A stretch of DNA of 64,000 nt from Pararobbsia silviterrae (GTDB lineage: Bacteria > Pseudomonadota > Gammaproteobacteria > Burkholderiales > Burkholderiaceae): the NCBI RefSeq assembly GCF_003628125.1, contig NZ_RBZU01000001.1, forward strand, positions 1 to 64,000, in the 5' to 3' direction. Made by a program: the position numbers and the translations under genes. Below the pieces are notes generated by a model. The model had not been told where the DNA came from. It saw nothing but the letters and a program-made list of their open reading frames with translations, and searched no databases. Below, in pieces: positions 49,960-58,848 of the stretch. Every line of letters begins with the position of its first letter. Positions within the stretch are counted from its first letter, which is position 1.

Positions 49960-52212
49960 ATGACGCTACGTTCTTCCCCGCTTTCGGCGGCGCTGCTGTC
50001 CGCCGGCGCCATTTCGCTGTCCGTCGCGCTGCCCGCGCACGCGCAGACCGCCCCGCCGGCATCGGCCACGGCCATGCCTTCGACGACCGCCGACCCGTCG
50101 AACGCCTCCCAGAAAAAGCCGTCGGCGACGCCCGCCACGGCTGCGTCCTCACACGACGAGGGCGCGTTGCCCACGGTCCAGGTCAACGGCGCCGCGGACA
50201 AGGACGCGTTCGCGGCCGATACGTCCACCGTCGGCGCAAAGGTCCCGACGGCGCTGCGCGACATCCCCCAGCAGGTCACCGTCATCAACCGCTCGCTGCT
50301 CGAATCGCAAGGCGCGACGTCGTTCTCCGATGCGCTGCGCAATGCGCCGGGCGTCACGATCGGCGCGGCCGAGGGCGGCACGATCGGCAACAACGTCAAT
50401 CTGCGCGGCTTCACCGCGCGGACAGACATCTATCTCGACGGCTTCCGCGACCGCGGCCAGTACTATCGCGACACGTTCGATCTCGAATCGATCGAAGTGC
50501 TCTACGGCCCGTCGTCGATGCTGTTCGGGCGCGGCTCGACGGGCGGCGTCATCAATCAGGTCAGCAAGCAGGCCCAACTGACGCCGGTCTCCGAGGTCTC
50601 GGCGACGATCGGCTCGAACGACCGCTACCGGACCACCGTCGACCTCGACCGTCCGCTGTCCGACACGTCGGCGTTCCGCATCAACGCATTCGGCCAGAGC
50701 ATGGGCTCGACGCGCGATATCGAAAAGATGAAGGACTTCGGCTTCGCGCCCGAGATCAGCTTCGGCATCGGCACGCCGACCGAAGTCACGCTGTCGGCGC
50801 TGATCCAGCACAACGACGACCAGCCCGACTATGGCGTCCAATCGATCAACGGCCATCCGGCCGATGTCGACAAAGGCACGTTCTACGGACAAACGACCGA
50901 CCGCACGATCCAGGACACCGAAATCGTGTCGGGCCGCATCACACATCGCTTCAACGACAACGTCACGCTGCGCGACCAGCTCCAGTACTCGCACTACACG
51001 GTCGATGCGCGCGAGACCGCGCCGCAAAGCGTGCTCACGGGCCCGCTCGCGTCGAGCCCCGCGCTGTCGAACGGCAATTACACGAACCTGCCGCTGTCGG
51101 ATCTCTATATCAAGCTCCAGTCGCACGATCGCGTGATCACGGATTCGTCGCTTTACAACACGACGGACCTCCTCACGAAATTCGACACGGGCGGCATCAA
51201 GCACGACGTCGTCACGGGCATCGAGATCGGCCACGACAACTACACGAACCAGTCGTACACGCGCAGCAATTTGCCGATCGTGTCGCTCGTCGACCCGCAG
51301 ATCACCGCGTGGGACCCGGCGACCTCGCCCGAAGTCGCGGGCAACTACGCGAACGCCGGCGCGAACAGCATCGGTATCTACGCGAACGACACGGTCTCGC
51401 TCGGCGAGCACTGGAAGGTCGTCGGCGGACTGCGCTGGGACCGGTATCAGGCCGAAATCTCGAACACGGTCAGCGCGCCGGGCTACGCGGCGCAGACCAA
51501 CGATTTCACGAGCGTGCGCGGCGGCATCATCTGGCAGCCGACCGACACGCAGTCGTACTACGCGTCGTACGGTACGTCGTTCGACCCCTCGCTCGAAACG
51601 CTGACGGTCACGTCGGGCACGCAGAATCTCGCGCCCGAAAAGAACCGTTCGTATGAAGTCGGCGCGAAGTGGGATCTGCTCGGCGGCAATCTGTCCGTGA
51701 CGTCGTCGCTGTTCCAGATCGAACAGACGAATTCGCGCACGGAAACCGATACAGGCGTCTACGAGCTGACCGGAGACATCCGCGTCAACGGCTTCCAGAC
51801 GGGCATCGCGGGCAACCTGACCGACAAGTGGAAGGTCTACGGCGGCTATACCTATCTCGACGCGCTCGTCGTCTCGGCCAGCGACGGCACGCAAGGCCAT
51901 ACGCCGGCCAACACGCCGCGCAACACGCTCACGCTCTGGTCGACCTACGAGCCGCTGAGCCACTGGGAAGTCGGCGGCGGCCTCACGTATCTGTCGTCGC
52001 GCTATGCGGCGAACACGAACTACGTCTCGGTCGGCGGCTATACGCGCTGGGACGCAACCCTCGCATACCGCCGGCCCAAGTACGATATCCGCGTCAATCT
52101 GCTGAACCTGACGAACAAGTACTATTACGACGCGCTGATCCCGTCGGACGGCGGCCGTGCGGTGCCGGGCATCGGCCGCACGGTGCTCGTGACGGGCACC
52201 TATCGCTTCTAA
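49960..52212 (+). CDS. TonB-dependent siderophore receptor (Fiu/PiuA type)
   Basis: 750 residues from the ATG at 49960, with a signal peptide MTLRSSPLSAALLSAGAISL ending PAHA/QTA. After a Ser/Thr/Ala/Pro-rich segment comes the TonB-box area (LPTVQVNG), the plug domain (DIPQQVTVINRSLLESQGA, LRNAPGVTIGAAEGG, LRGFTARTDIYLDG, RGSTGGVINQVSK) and a 22-strand barrel ending in Phe (VLVTGTYRF). Pairing with piuC 77 bp downstream is the fiu-ybiX / piuA-piuC arrangement that handles catechol siderophores. Iron control fits the upstream Fur-like site. Confidence 0.92.
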   Translation: MTLRSSPLSAALLSAGAISLSVALPAHAQTAPPASATAMPSTTADPSNASQKKPSATPATAASSHDEGALPTVQVNGAADKDAFAADTSTVGAKVPTALRDIPQQVTVINRSLLESQGATSFSDALRNAPGVTIGAAEGGTIGNNVNLRGFTARTDIYLDGFRDRGQYYRDTFDLESIEVLYGPSSMLFGRGSTGGVINQVSKQAQLTPVSEVSATIGSNDRYRTTVDLDRPLSDTSAFRINAFGQSMGSTRDIEKMKDFGFAPEISFGIGTPTEVTLSALIQHNDDQPDYGVQSINGHPADVDKGTFYGQTTDRTIQDTEIVSGRITHRFNDNVTLRDQLQYSHYTVDARETAPQSVLTGPLASSPALSNGNYTNLPLSDLYIKLQSHDRVITDSSLYNTTDLLTKFDTGGIKHDVVTGIEIGHDNYTNQSYTRSNLPIVSLVDPQITAWDPATSPEVAGNYANAGANSIGIYANDTVSLGEHWKVVGGLRWDRYQAEISNTVSAPGYAAQTNDFTSVRGGIIWQPTDTQSYYASYGTSFDPSLETLTVTSGTQNLAPEKNRSYEVGAKWDLLGGNLSVTSSLFQIEQTNSRTETDTGVYELTGDIRVNGFQTGIAGNLTDKWKVYGGYTYLDALVVSASDGTQGHTPANTPRNTLTLWSTYEPLSHWEVGGGLTYLSSRYAANTNYVSVGGYTRWDATLAYRRPKYDIRVNLLNLTNKYYYDALIPSDGGRAVPGIGRTVLVTGTYRF

Positions 52213-52236
52213 TCCGATTCGCGGTGCATGATCCCC

Positions 52237-52255
52237 GGGGGGCGCTTCGCCCCCC
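52237..52255 (+). terminator. Strong hairpin between receptor and piuC
   Basis: GGGGGGCG-CTT-CGCCCCCC with TTT after it. An 8-bp GC stem with a short loop lies 25 bp after the receptor stop. It would partly terminate transcription or stabilise the upstream message, lowering piuC relative to the receptor. Confidence 0.5.
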
Positions 52256-52289
52256 TTTGCACCTGCCGTCGTCCTACACGCTCGTCACC

Positions 52290-52976
52290 ATGATCCTGTC
52301 GATTCCGCATTTGCTTGACCGCGACACCGTCGCCGCCCTCCGCGCACGCCTCGACGCGCCCGACGCCCCATGGGTCGACGGGCGCGTGTCGGCCGGCTAC
52401 TCGGGCGCCCCGGTCAAGCTCAACCAGCAAATCGACGAGCTCTCGGGCCTCGCGGCCGAGCTCGGCGACCGGATTCTCGCGCTGCTCGAACGCAATCCGC
52501 TGTTCATCAGCTTCGCGGTGCCGAACCAGGTCTACCCGCCGATGTTCAACCGCTACGGCGAGGGCATGACGTTCGGCAACCACGTCGACGGCTCGGTGCG
52601 TATTTCGCCGGCCACGGGCCGCAAGATCCGCGCGGATCTCTCGATCACGGTCTTTCTCTCGGATCCGGCCGACTACGACGGCGGCGAACTGCTGATCGAG
52701 GACACGTACGGCGTCCACGAAGTCAAGCTGCCCGCCGGCGACGCGATCGTCTATCCGGCCAGCAGCCTGCATCGCGTCTCGCCCGTCACGCGCGGCGTGC
52801 GCGTGGCGAGCTTCTTCTGGATCCAATGCCTCGTGCGCGACGACGCGAAACGCACGATCCTGTTCGACCTCGACAACGCGATCCAGCGCCTGAACGCGAC
52901 GTCGGCCGACGACGCCGCGCGCCGCACGCTCGTCGGCTGCTATCACAACCTGCTGCGCCAGTGGAGCGAGACCTGA
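52290..52976 (+). CDS. piuC: PKHD-type Fe(II)/2-oxoglutarate hydroxylase PiuC/YbiX
   Basis: 228 residues, normal for the family. The 2-His-1-Asp iron site is H98-x-D100 (GNHVDGSVR) and H161 (SSLHRVSPV), and R168 would bind 2-oxoglutarate. Other family blocks are PPMFNRYGEGM, FLSDPADYDGGEL and FFWIQCLVRDD. PiuC genes accompany catecholate siderophore receptors; the substrate is not established. It follows the receptor gene and probably shares its iron control. Confidence 0.93.
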   Translation: MILSIPHLLDRDTVAALRARLDAPDAPWVDGRVSAGYSGAPVKLNQQIDELSGLAAELGDRILALLERNPLFISFAVPNQVYPPMFNRYGEGMTFGNHVDGSVRISPATGRKIRADLSITVFLSDPADYDGGELLIEDTYGVHEVKLPAGDAIVYPASSLHRVSPVTRGVRVASFFWIQCLVRDDAKRTILFDLDNAIQRLNATSADDAARRTLVGCYHNLLRQWSET

Positions 52977-53005
52977 TTTCGGTCCTGCCGGGCAATTCCA
53001 TTTAG

Positions 53006-53060
53006 CTATCGCCCGATCATCGAATGCGATTGGTCGGCTATCGCGTTGCCGATATAGTCG
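53006..53060 (+). promoter_or_regulatory. Promoter and regulator site of the rhamnose operon
   Basis: -35 TTGGTC (53030-53035), 17-bp spacer, -10 TATAGT (53053-53058), start codon at 53092. The whole 55-bp block from CTATCGCC to TATAGTCG is closely matched upstream of rhaM (63118-63173), so a common regulator, probably the LysR protein at 62137, is expected to bind around and upstream of the -35. Confidence 0.65.
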
Positions 53061-53091
53061 TCCGAACGACAACGAACGATTCGGAGACACG

Positions 53092-53844
53092 GTGAACCAG
53101 ATCGACTTGAGCGGGCGCGTGATCGTCGTCACGGGCGGCGCGCGCGGCATCGGTTACGCAGTCGCACAGCGCGCGCTCGAGTCGAGCGCGCGCGTCGCGC
53201 TTTGGGACGTCGACGCGGCGCGGCTCGCCCAGTCGGCCGGCGAACTCGCGGCGCTCGGCCAGGTATCGACGCACGTCGTCGAGCTGACCGACGAAGCCTC
53301 GGTCAACGCCGCCACCCAGGCCACGCTCGATGCGCACGGCCACATCGACGGTCTGGTCAACAACGCGGGCATCACGGGCGGCAACGGGCCGCTCTGGGAA
53401 CTGCCGCCCGACACGTGGCGCCGCGTCATCGACGTCAATCTGATCGGCCCCTACCTGACGTGCCGCGCGATCGTCCCGCACATGATCGCGCGCGGCTACG
53501 GCCGCATCGTCAACGTGGCGTCGGTCGCCGCGAAGGAAGGCAATCCGAACGCCTCGCACTACAGCGCTTCGAAGGCGGGCCTGATCGGCCTCACGAAGTC
53601 GCTCGGCAAGGAACTCGCGACGAAGAACATCCTCGTGAATGCCGTCACGCCGGCCGCCGCGAAGACCGAGATCTTCGACACGATGACGCAGCAGCACATC
53701 GACTACATGCTGCAGCGCATTCCGATGGCGCGCTTCCTGCAGCCGTCGGAGGCCGCGGCCATGATCCTCTGGCTCTGCTCCGAAGACTGCGCGTTCAGCA
53801 CGGCGTCCGTGTTCGACCTCTCGGGCGGCCGCGCGACGTACTGA
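53092..53844 (+). CDS. SDR dehydrogenase, probable 2-keto-3-deoxy-L-rhamnonate dehydrogenase
   Basis: 250 residues from a GTG at 53092 with GGAGA upstream. Cofactor loop VVTGGARGIG, LVNNAGITGG, catalytic YSASK, and end VFDLSGGRATY. In non-phosphorylated rhamnose degradation an SDR of this group oxidises L-KDR to a 2,4-diketo acid that a hydrolase splits to pyruvate and L-lactate. It is first in an operon with the rhamnonate dehydratase and rhamnose dehydrogenase. The diketo-acid hydrolase is not in this window. Confidence 0.82.
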   Translation: MNQIDLSGRVIVVTGGARGIGYAVAQRALESSARVALWDVDAARLAQSAGELAALGQVSTHVVELTDEASVNAATQATLDAHGHIDGLVNNAGITGGNGPLWELPPDTWRRVIDVNLIGPYLTCRAIVPHMIARGYGRIVNVASVAAKEGNPNASHYSASKAGLIGLTKSLGKELATKNILVNAVTPAAAKTEIFDTMTQQHIDYMLQRIPMARFLQPSEAAAMILWLCSEDCAFSTASVFDLSGGRATY

Positions 53845-53967
53845 CCCGCGCTCGATCGCGTCGCGCGCGGCCCGAGCGCGCGCGACCGCCCGCGACATCC
53901 CGAATGCCCGGTTTTGCGGCGCTGCGGCTCGACGCACGCAGCGCCCGTTCCTCGACGGAGATCCACC

Positions 53968-55146
53968 ATGTCCATGCCCAAGATTGCCCACGTCCGTGCG
54001 TTCACGGTACGCGGAGGCGGCGCCGATTATCACGACCAGGACGACGGTCACTGGATCGACGACCATATCGCGACGCCGCTCGCGCGCTACCCCGAGTACC
54101 GGCAAAGCCGCCGCAGCTTCGGCATCAACGTGCTCGGCACGCTCGTCGTCGAAATCGAGGCGAGCGACGGCACGGTCGGCTTCGCGGTCACGACGGGCGG
54201 CGAGATCGGCGCGTTCATCGTCGAAAAGCATCTCGCGCGCTTCCTCGAAGGCCAGCTCGTGACCGACATCGAAAAGATGTGGGATCTGATGTACAACGGC
54301 ACGCTCTACTACGGCCGCAAGGGCATCGTGCTCAATACGATCTCGGGCGTCGATCTCGCGCTCTGGGACCTGCTCGGCAAGGTCCGCAAGGAACCCGTGT
54401 TCCATCTGCTCGGCGGTCCCGTGCGCGACGAACTCCAGTTCTACGCGACGGGCGCGCGCCCGGACCTCGCGAAGAAGATGGGCTTCATCGGCGGCAAGAT
54501 GCCGTTGCAGCATGGCCCGGCCGAGGGCGAGGAAGGGCTGCGCAAGAACCTCGCGAAGCTCGCCGACATGCGCGAGCGCGTCGGCGATGACTTCTGGCTC
54601 ATGTACGACTGCTGGATGAGTCTCGATCTGCGCTATGCGACGCGCTTCGCCGAACTCGCGCGGCCCTACGGCCTCAAGTGGATCGAGGAGGCGCTGCCGC
54701 CCGACGACTACTGGGGCTATGCCGAACTCCGGCGCAACGTGCCGCGCGGCATGTGGGTGACGACGGGCGAGCACGAAGCGACGCGCTGGGGTTTCCGGAT
54801 GCTGCTCGAAATGGGCTGCTGCGACATGATCCAGCCCGATGTCGGCTGGTGCGGCGGGATTACCGAACTCATCAAGATCTCGGCGCTGGCCGATGCGCAC
54901 AACGCGCTCGTCGTGCCGCACGGCTCATCGGTCTACAGTTATCACTTCGTCGTGACGCGGCACAATTCGCCGTTCTCGGAGTTCCTGATGATGGCCCCGA
55001 AGGCCGACGAGGTCGTGCCGATGTTCACGCCGCTGCTGCTCGACGAACCGGTCCCCGTCAACGGCCGCATGAAGGTGCCGGATACGCCGGGGTTCGGCGT
55101 GCGGCTCAATCCCGATTGTGCGCTGCACCGTCCCTACGAACACTGA
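53968..55146 (+). CDS. rhmD: L-rhamnonate dehydratase (enolase superfamily)
   Basis: 392 residues from the ATG at 53968. The N-terminal block [18 protein letters not shown] is diagnostic for RhmD, followed by [28 protein letters not shown], the metal-ligand strands [20 protein letters not shown] and [10 protein letters not shown], and the catalytic His region [13 protein letters not shown]. It dehydrates L-rhamnonate to 2-keto-3-deoxy-L-rhamnonate in the cytosol. The assignment is stronger than usual for this superfamily because the other pathway genes flank it. Confidence 0.92.
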   Translation: MSMPKIAHVRAFTVRGGGADYHDQDDGHWIDDHIATPLARYPEYRQSRRSFGINVLGTLVVEIEASDGTVGFAVTTGGEIGAFIVEKHLARFLEGQLVTDIEKMWDLMYNGTLYYGRKGIVLNTISGVDLALWDLLGKVRKEPVFHLLGGPVRDELQFYATGARPDLAKKMGFIGGKMPLQHGPAEGEEGLRKNLAKLADMRERVGDDFWLMYDCWMSLDLRYATRFAELARPYGLKWIEEALPPDDYWGYAELRRNVPRGMWVTTGEHEATRWGFRMLLEMGCCDMIQPDVGWCGGITELIKISALADAHNALVVPHGSSVYSYHFVVTRHNSPFSEFLMMAPKADEVVPMFTPLLLDEPVPVNGRMKVPDTPGFGVRLNPDCALHRPYEH

Positions 55147-55259
55147 GCCGGCATCGGCGGCCCGGCCCGAGACCACGATTCACCTATGAACATCGCGCGG
55201 CCGACCGGACCCGCCGAAACCGCCGCGCGCCGCATTCAACCCGACAACGGAAGCCCGCC

Positions 55260-56042
55260 ATGCTGCTCGAGAACAAAGTCGTCATCGTGACCGGCGGATC
55301 GCGCGGCATCGGCCGTGCGATCGCGCTCGCCTGCGCGCGCGAAGGCGCGCACGTCGCGATCAATTACTGGGGCGAGAACGACGCGTCGTACCACAAGCGT
55401 TCGGCCGTCGAGACGGTGCTCGACGAGATCGGGGCGCTCGGCCGCCGCGCGATCGCCGTCGAGGGCGACGTCTCGCAGCCCGCGACCGCGACCGAACTCG
55501 TCGCGAAGACGGTCGATGCATTCGGCCGCGTCGACGTGCTCGCGAGCAACGCGGGCATCTGTCCCTTCCACGCGTTCCTCGACATGCCGCCCAAGGTCTT
55601 CGAGACGACTGTCGCGGTCAATCTCGGCGGCGCGTTTTACGTGACGCAAGCCGCCGCAAACCAGATGAAAGCGCAAGGCGACGGCGGCGCGATCGTCGCG
55701 ACGAGTTCGATCAGCGCGCTCGTCGGCGGCGGCATGCAGACGCATTACACGCCGACGAAGGCCGGCGTCCATTCTTTGATGCAATCCTGTGCAATCGCAC
55801 TCGGCCCTTATAAAATTCGATGTAACTCGGTCATGCCGGGCACGATCGCGACCGACCTCAATGCCGACGATCTGTCCTCGCCCGAGAAGAAATCGTATTT
55901 CGAACGACGGATTCCGCTCGGCCGGCTCGGCCGCCCAGACGACGTCGCCGATGTCGTGGTGTTCCTGGCCTCCGACTTGGCGCGTTATGTGACGGGCGCC
56001 GCGCTGCTCGTCGATGGCGGCTTGTTCGTCAACCTTCAATAG
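55260..56042 (+). CDS. SDR dehydrogenase, probable L-rhamnose 1-dehydrogenase
   Basis: 260 residues from the ATG at 55260 (GGAAG upstream). VIVTGGSRGIGRAIALACAREGAHVAINYWG, then the ASNAGICPFH loop, catalytic YTPTKAG (a Tyr-x3-Lys variant) and LLVDGGLFVNLQ. The INYWG segment with YHKRSAVETVLDEI closely resembles known L-rhamnose dehydrogenases. It oxidises L-rhamnose to rhamnono-lactone, the first step of the route. Located between rhmD and the lut genes, all on the plus strand. Confidence 0.85.
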   Translation: MLLENKVVIVTGGSRGIGRAIALACAREGAHVAINYWGENDASYHKRSAVETVLDEIGALGRRAIAVEGDVSQPATATELVAKTVDAFGRVDVLASNAGICPFHAFLDMPPKVFETTVAVNLGGAFYVTQAAANQMKAQGDGGAIVATSSISALVGGGMQTHYTPTKAGVHSLMQSCAIALGPYKIRCNSVMPGTIATDLNADDLSSPEKKSYFERRIPLGRLGRPDDVADVVVFLASDLARYVTGAALLVDGGLFVNLQ

Positions 56043-56096
56043 TGCCGTCGAGTCGAGCGCCGTAGCGCGCGCGATGGCCGAGTTCGCGAGGCAAGC

Positions 56097-56840
56097 TTGA
56101 AAGTCGCGCTGTTTGTTCCGTGTTTCATCGACGCGTTCTATCCCGAGGTCGGCATCGCCACGCTCGAGCTGCTCGAGCGATTCGGTCTCGACGTCCACTA
56201 TCCGGCCACGCAGACCTGCTGCGGCCAGCCGATGGCCAACAACGGCAGCGAAGCCGACGCGGCCGGCTGCGAGCAACTGTACGCCGACAGCTTCGCGGGC
56301 TACGACTACATCGTGGGCCCGTCGTCGAGCTGCGTGCATCATGTGCGATCGCACATGACGGCGATCGTCCAGACCGAGGCCGTCACGCAGGTCCGCGCGC
56401 GGACCTATGAACTCGTCGAATTCCTCCATGACGTGCTCGGCGTGCGCGACTTTCCGTGGGCCGAGTTTCCGCACAAGGTCGGTCTTCACAATAGTTGCAG
56501 CGCGCTGCGCCATCTGAAGCAGGCCTCGATCAGCGAAGTCGACGCGCCCGCGTTCTCGAAGCCGCTCGCCCTGCTCTCGAACGTCAAGGGCATCGAATTC
56601 GCGGCCCCCACGCGGCCCGACGAATGCTGCGGATTCGGCGGCACGTTCTCGGTCGGCGAGGAAGCCGTGTCGGTCCGCATGGGGCAGGACAAGGTCCGCG
56701 ATCATCGGACCGCGGGCGCCGAATACATCGTCTCGGCCGACATGTCATGCCTCATGCATCAGAAGGGCTGCTCGGACCGGATCGGGCTCGGCATGCGCTT
56801 CATCCATATTGCGCAGGTCCTCAACGGAGCCCGCGAATGA
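56097..56840 (+). CDS. lutA: L-lactate oxidation complex subunit LutA
   Basis: 247 residues with a TTG start at 56097 (CGAGG upstream; the protein begins KVALFVPCFIDAFYPEVG, the standard LutA opening). Two CCG-type cysteine motifs mark the iron-sulfur or disulfide-reductase fold: QTCCGQPMANNG and ECCGFGGTFSV. LutABC oxidises L-lactate to pyruvate. Its place in the rhamnose operon fits a pathway that makes L-lactate. Confidence 0.93.
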   Translation: MKVALFVPCFIDAFYPEVGIATLELLERFGLDVHYPATQTCCGQPMANNGSEADAAGCEQLYADSFAGYDYIVGPSSSCVHHVRSHMTAIVQTEAVTQVRARTYELVEFLHDVLGVRDFPWAEFPHKVGLHNSCSALRHLKQASISEVDAPAFSKPLALLSNVKGIEFAAPTRPDECCGFGGTFSVGEEAVSVRMGQDKVRDHRTAGAEYIVSADMSCLMHQKGCSDRIGLGMRFIHIAQVLNGARE

Positions 56841-58264
56841 CTGCGACGATACACGGCAAGCCCGGCAAGATCGATCACGCGAAAGCGGCCGGCAAGTTCA
56901 TCGCGCGCGAAGACCATATCGCGTTCCACGACAAGCGCCTCTGGGACATCCGCCAGAAACGCGACACGCTGATGCACGGCATCCCCGAATGGGAGCAGCT
57001 GCGCGCGGCCGCATCGGCGCTCAAGGAACATACGCTCTCGCATCTGTCACAGTATCTCGAACAGTTCGCGGACCAGGCCGAAGCGCATGGCGTGAAGGTG
57101 CATTGGGCGGCCGACGCGCACGAGCATAACGAGATCGTTCACCGGATCCTGTCGGAGCGTCATGTGACGACGCTCGTCAAGAGCAAGTCGATGCTGACCG
57201 AGGAATGCGGCATGCGCCCGTATCTCGAAGCGCGCGGCATCGAGATCATGGAGACCGATCTCGGCGAACGCATCCAGCAGCTCGATCACGAGGATCCGAG
57301 CCATATCGTGATGCCCGCGGTCCACAAGCTGCGTCAGGACGTCGCCGAGGTCTTCTCGAAGACGATCGGCAGCGATCCGAAGAACACCGATATTCCGTAT
57401 CTCGCGGAAAGCCAGCGTCAGCATACGCGGCCCTACTTCCTGCGCGCCGAGGCCGGCATGACGGGCTGCAACTTCGCGGTCGCCGAAACGGGCACCGTCG
57501 TCGTCTGCACGAATGAAGGCAATGCGGATCTCAGCGCGAACGTGCCGCCGCTGCATATCGTGACGATGGGCATCGAGAAGCTGATCCCGCGCACGCGCGA
57601 TCTCGGCATCTTCGTGCGGCTGCTGTCGCGCAGCGCGCTCGGCTCGCCGATCACGCAATACACGTCGCACTTTCGCGCGCCGCGCGAAGGCGCGGAACTC
57701 CATTACGTGATCGTCGACAACGGCCGCAGCGAACGGCTCGCGATGCAGGACTTCTGGCATTCGCTCAAGTGCATCCGCTGCGGCGCATGCATGAACACGT
57801 GCCCCGTTTATCGGCGCAGCGGCGGTCTCTCGTACGGCAGCACCTACGCGGGCCCGATCGGCGCGATCATCAATCCGACCTACGATCTCAAGAAATTCAG
57901 CGCGCTGCCCTATGCGTCGACGCTCAACGGCAGTTGCTCGAACGTCTGCCCGGTCAAGATCGACATCCATGACCAGCTCTACAAGTGGCGGCAAGTCGTC
58001 GCCGCGCATCACGAGCTGCCGTTCGTCAAACAGAAGGCGCTCAGCGTCGCGGGACGTCTGCTCGCGAGCCCGAAGCTCTATCGGACGACGATCAAGTCGA
58101 TGTCGACCGCGCTCGAACGTCTGCCGAACTTCATGCTCTACAACCCGCTGAACATCTGGGGACGCCACCGCGATCTGCCCGGCGTGCCCAAACAAACGTT
58201 CCACGAGTGGTATGCGACGCACCGCGGCACGCAGTCCGTCGAACCCGGACAGGAGCAGTCATGA
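56837..58264 (+). CDS. lutB: L-lactate oxidation complex iron-sulfur subunit LutB
   Basis: 475 residues. The N-terminal LUD domain has TLVKSKSMLTEE and the C-terminal part two ferredoxin-like clusters, CIRCGACMNTCPVYR and SCSNVCPVKIDIHDQL. It overlaps lutA (ATGA) and lutC by 4 bp each. It transfers electrons from lactate towards quinones, probably at the membrane face. Confidence 0.94.
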   Translation: MTATIHGKPGKIDHAKAAGKFIAREDHIAFHDKRLWDIRQKRDTLMHGIPEWEQLRAAASALKEHTLSHLSQYLEQFADQAEAHGVKVHWAADAHEHNEIVHRILSERHVTTLVKSKSMLTEECGMRPYLEARGIEIMETDLGERIQQLDHEDPSHIVMPAVHKLRQDVAEVFSKTIGSDPKNTDIPYLAESQRQHTRPYFLRAEAGMTGCNFAVAETGTVVVCTNEGNADLSANVPPLHIVTMGIEKLIPRTRDLGIFVRLLSRSALGSPITQYTSHFRAPREGAELHYVIVDNGRSERLAMQDFWHSLKCIRCGACMNTCPVYRRSGGLSYGSTYAGPIGAIINPTYDLKKFSALPYASTLNGSCSNVCPVKIDIHDQLYKWRQVVAAHHELPFVKQKALSVAGRLLASPKLYRTTIKSMSTALERLPNFMLYNPLNIWGRHRDLPGVPKQTFHEWYATHRGTQSVEPGQEQS

Positions 58265-58848
58265 GCTCACGAGAACGCATGCTCGCGAAAATCCGCGCGT
58301 CGCAGCCCGCGCCGGTCTCGATGCCCGACGTGCCGCTGTTCGAAACCCCGGCCGGCGATCGCATCGAACGCTTTATCGCGGGACTCGCGCTCTATGGCGG
58401 CGTCGCCGTGCGCGTCGATTCGATCGATGCGGCACGCGCCGCGATCGACGCGAAATTCGGGCCCGACGTCGCGCTGTGTTCGGTCGTCGACGCGATTCCG
58501 GGCTCGCGCGTGCTCGCGCCCGATACGCCGCCCGCGTCGCTCCACGATGTCGAGGTCGCGGTCGTGCCGGGTCGTTTCGGCGTCGCCGAGACGGGTTCGG
58601 TCTGGCTCAGCGAAGTCGAATATCGCGTGAATTCGATCGGCTATCTCGCGCAGCATCTCGTCATCGTGCTCGACGAAGCAAACGTCGTCGACGGCCTCCA
58701 GGACGCGTACCTGCGCGACGACTTCAACGGCGTGCGCTACGCGGTGCTCGTCACGGGCCCGTCGGCAACCGCCGACATCGAGGGCGTGCTCGTGCGCGGC
58801 GCACAAGGCGTGCGCTCGCTGACGGTCATGCTGGTCGGGTCCCGCTGA
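58261..58848 (+). CDS. lutC: L-lactate oxidation complex subunit LutC
   Basis: 195 residues with the LUD pattern: DVEVAVVPGRFGVAETGSVWLSE, HLVIVLDEANVV and LVTGPSATADIEGVLVRGAQG, typical of LutC. It closes the seven-gene plus-strand run; the last 23 bp overlap the convergent anSME gene. Confidence 0.93.
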   Translation: MSSRERMLAKIRASQPAPVSMPDVPLFETPAGDRIERFIAGLALYGGVAVRVDSIDAARAAIDAKFGPDVALCSVVDAIPGSRVLAPDTPPASLHDVEVAVVPGRFGVAETGSVWLSEVEYRVNSIGYLAQHLVIVLDEANVVDGLQDAYLRDDFNGVRYAVLVTGPSATADIEGVLVRGAQGVRSLTVMLVGSR

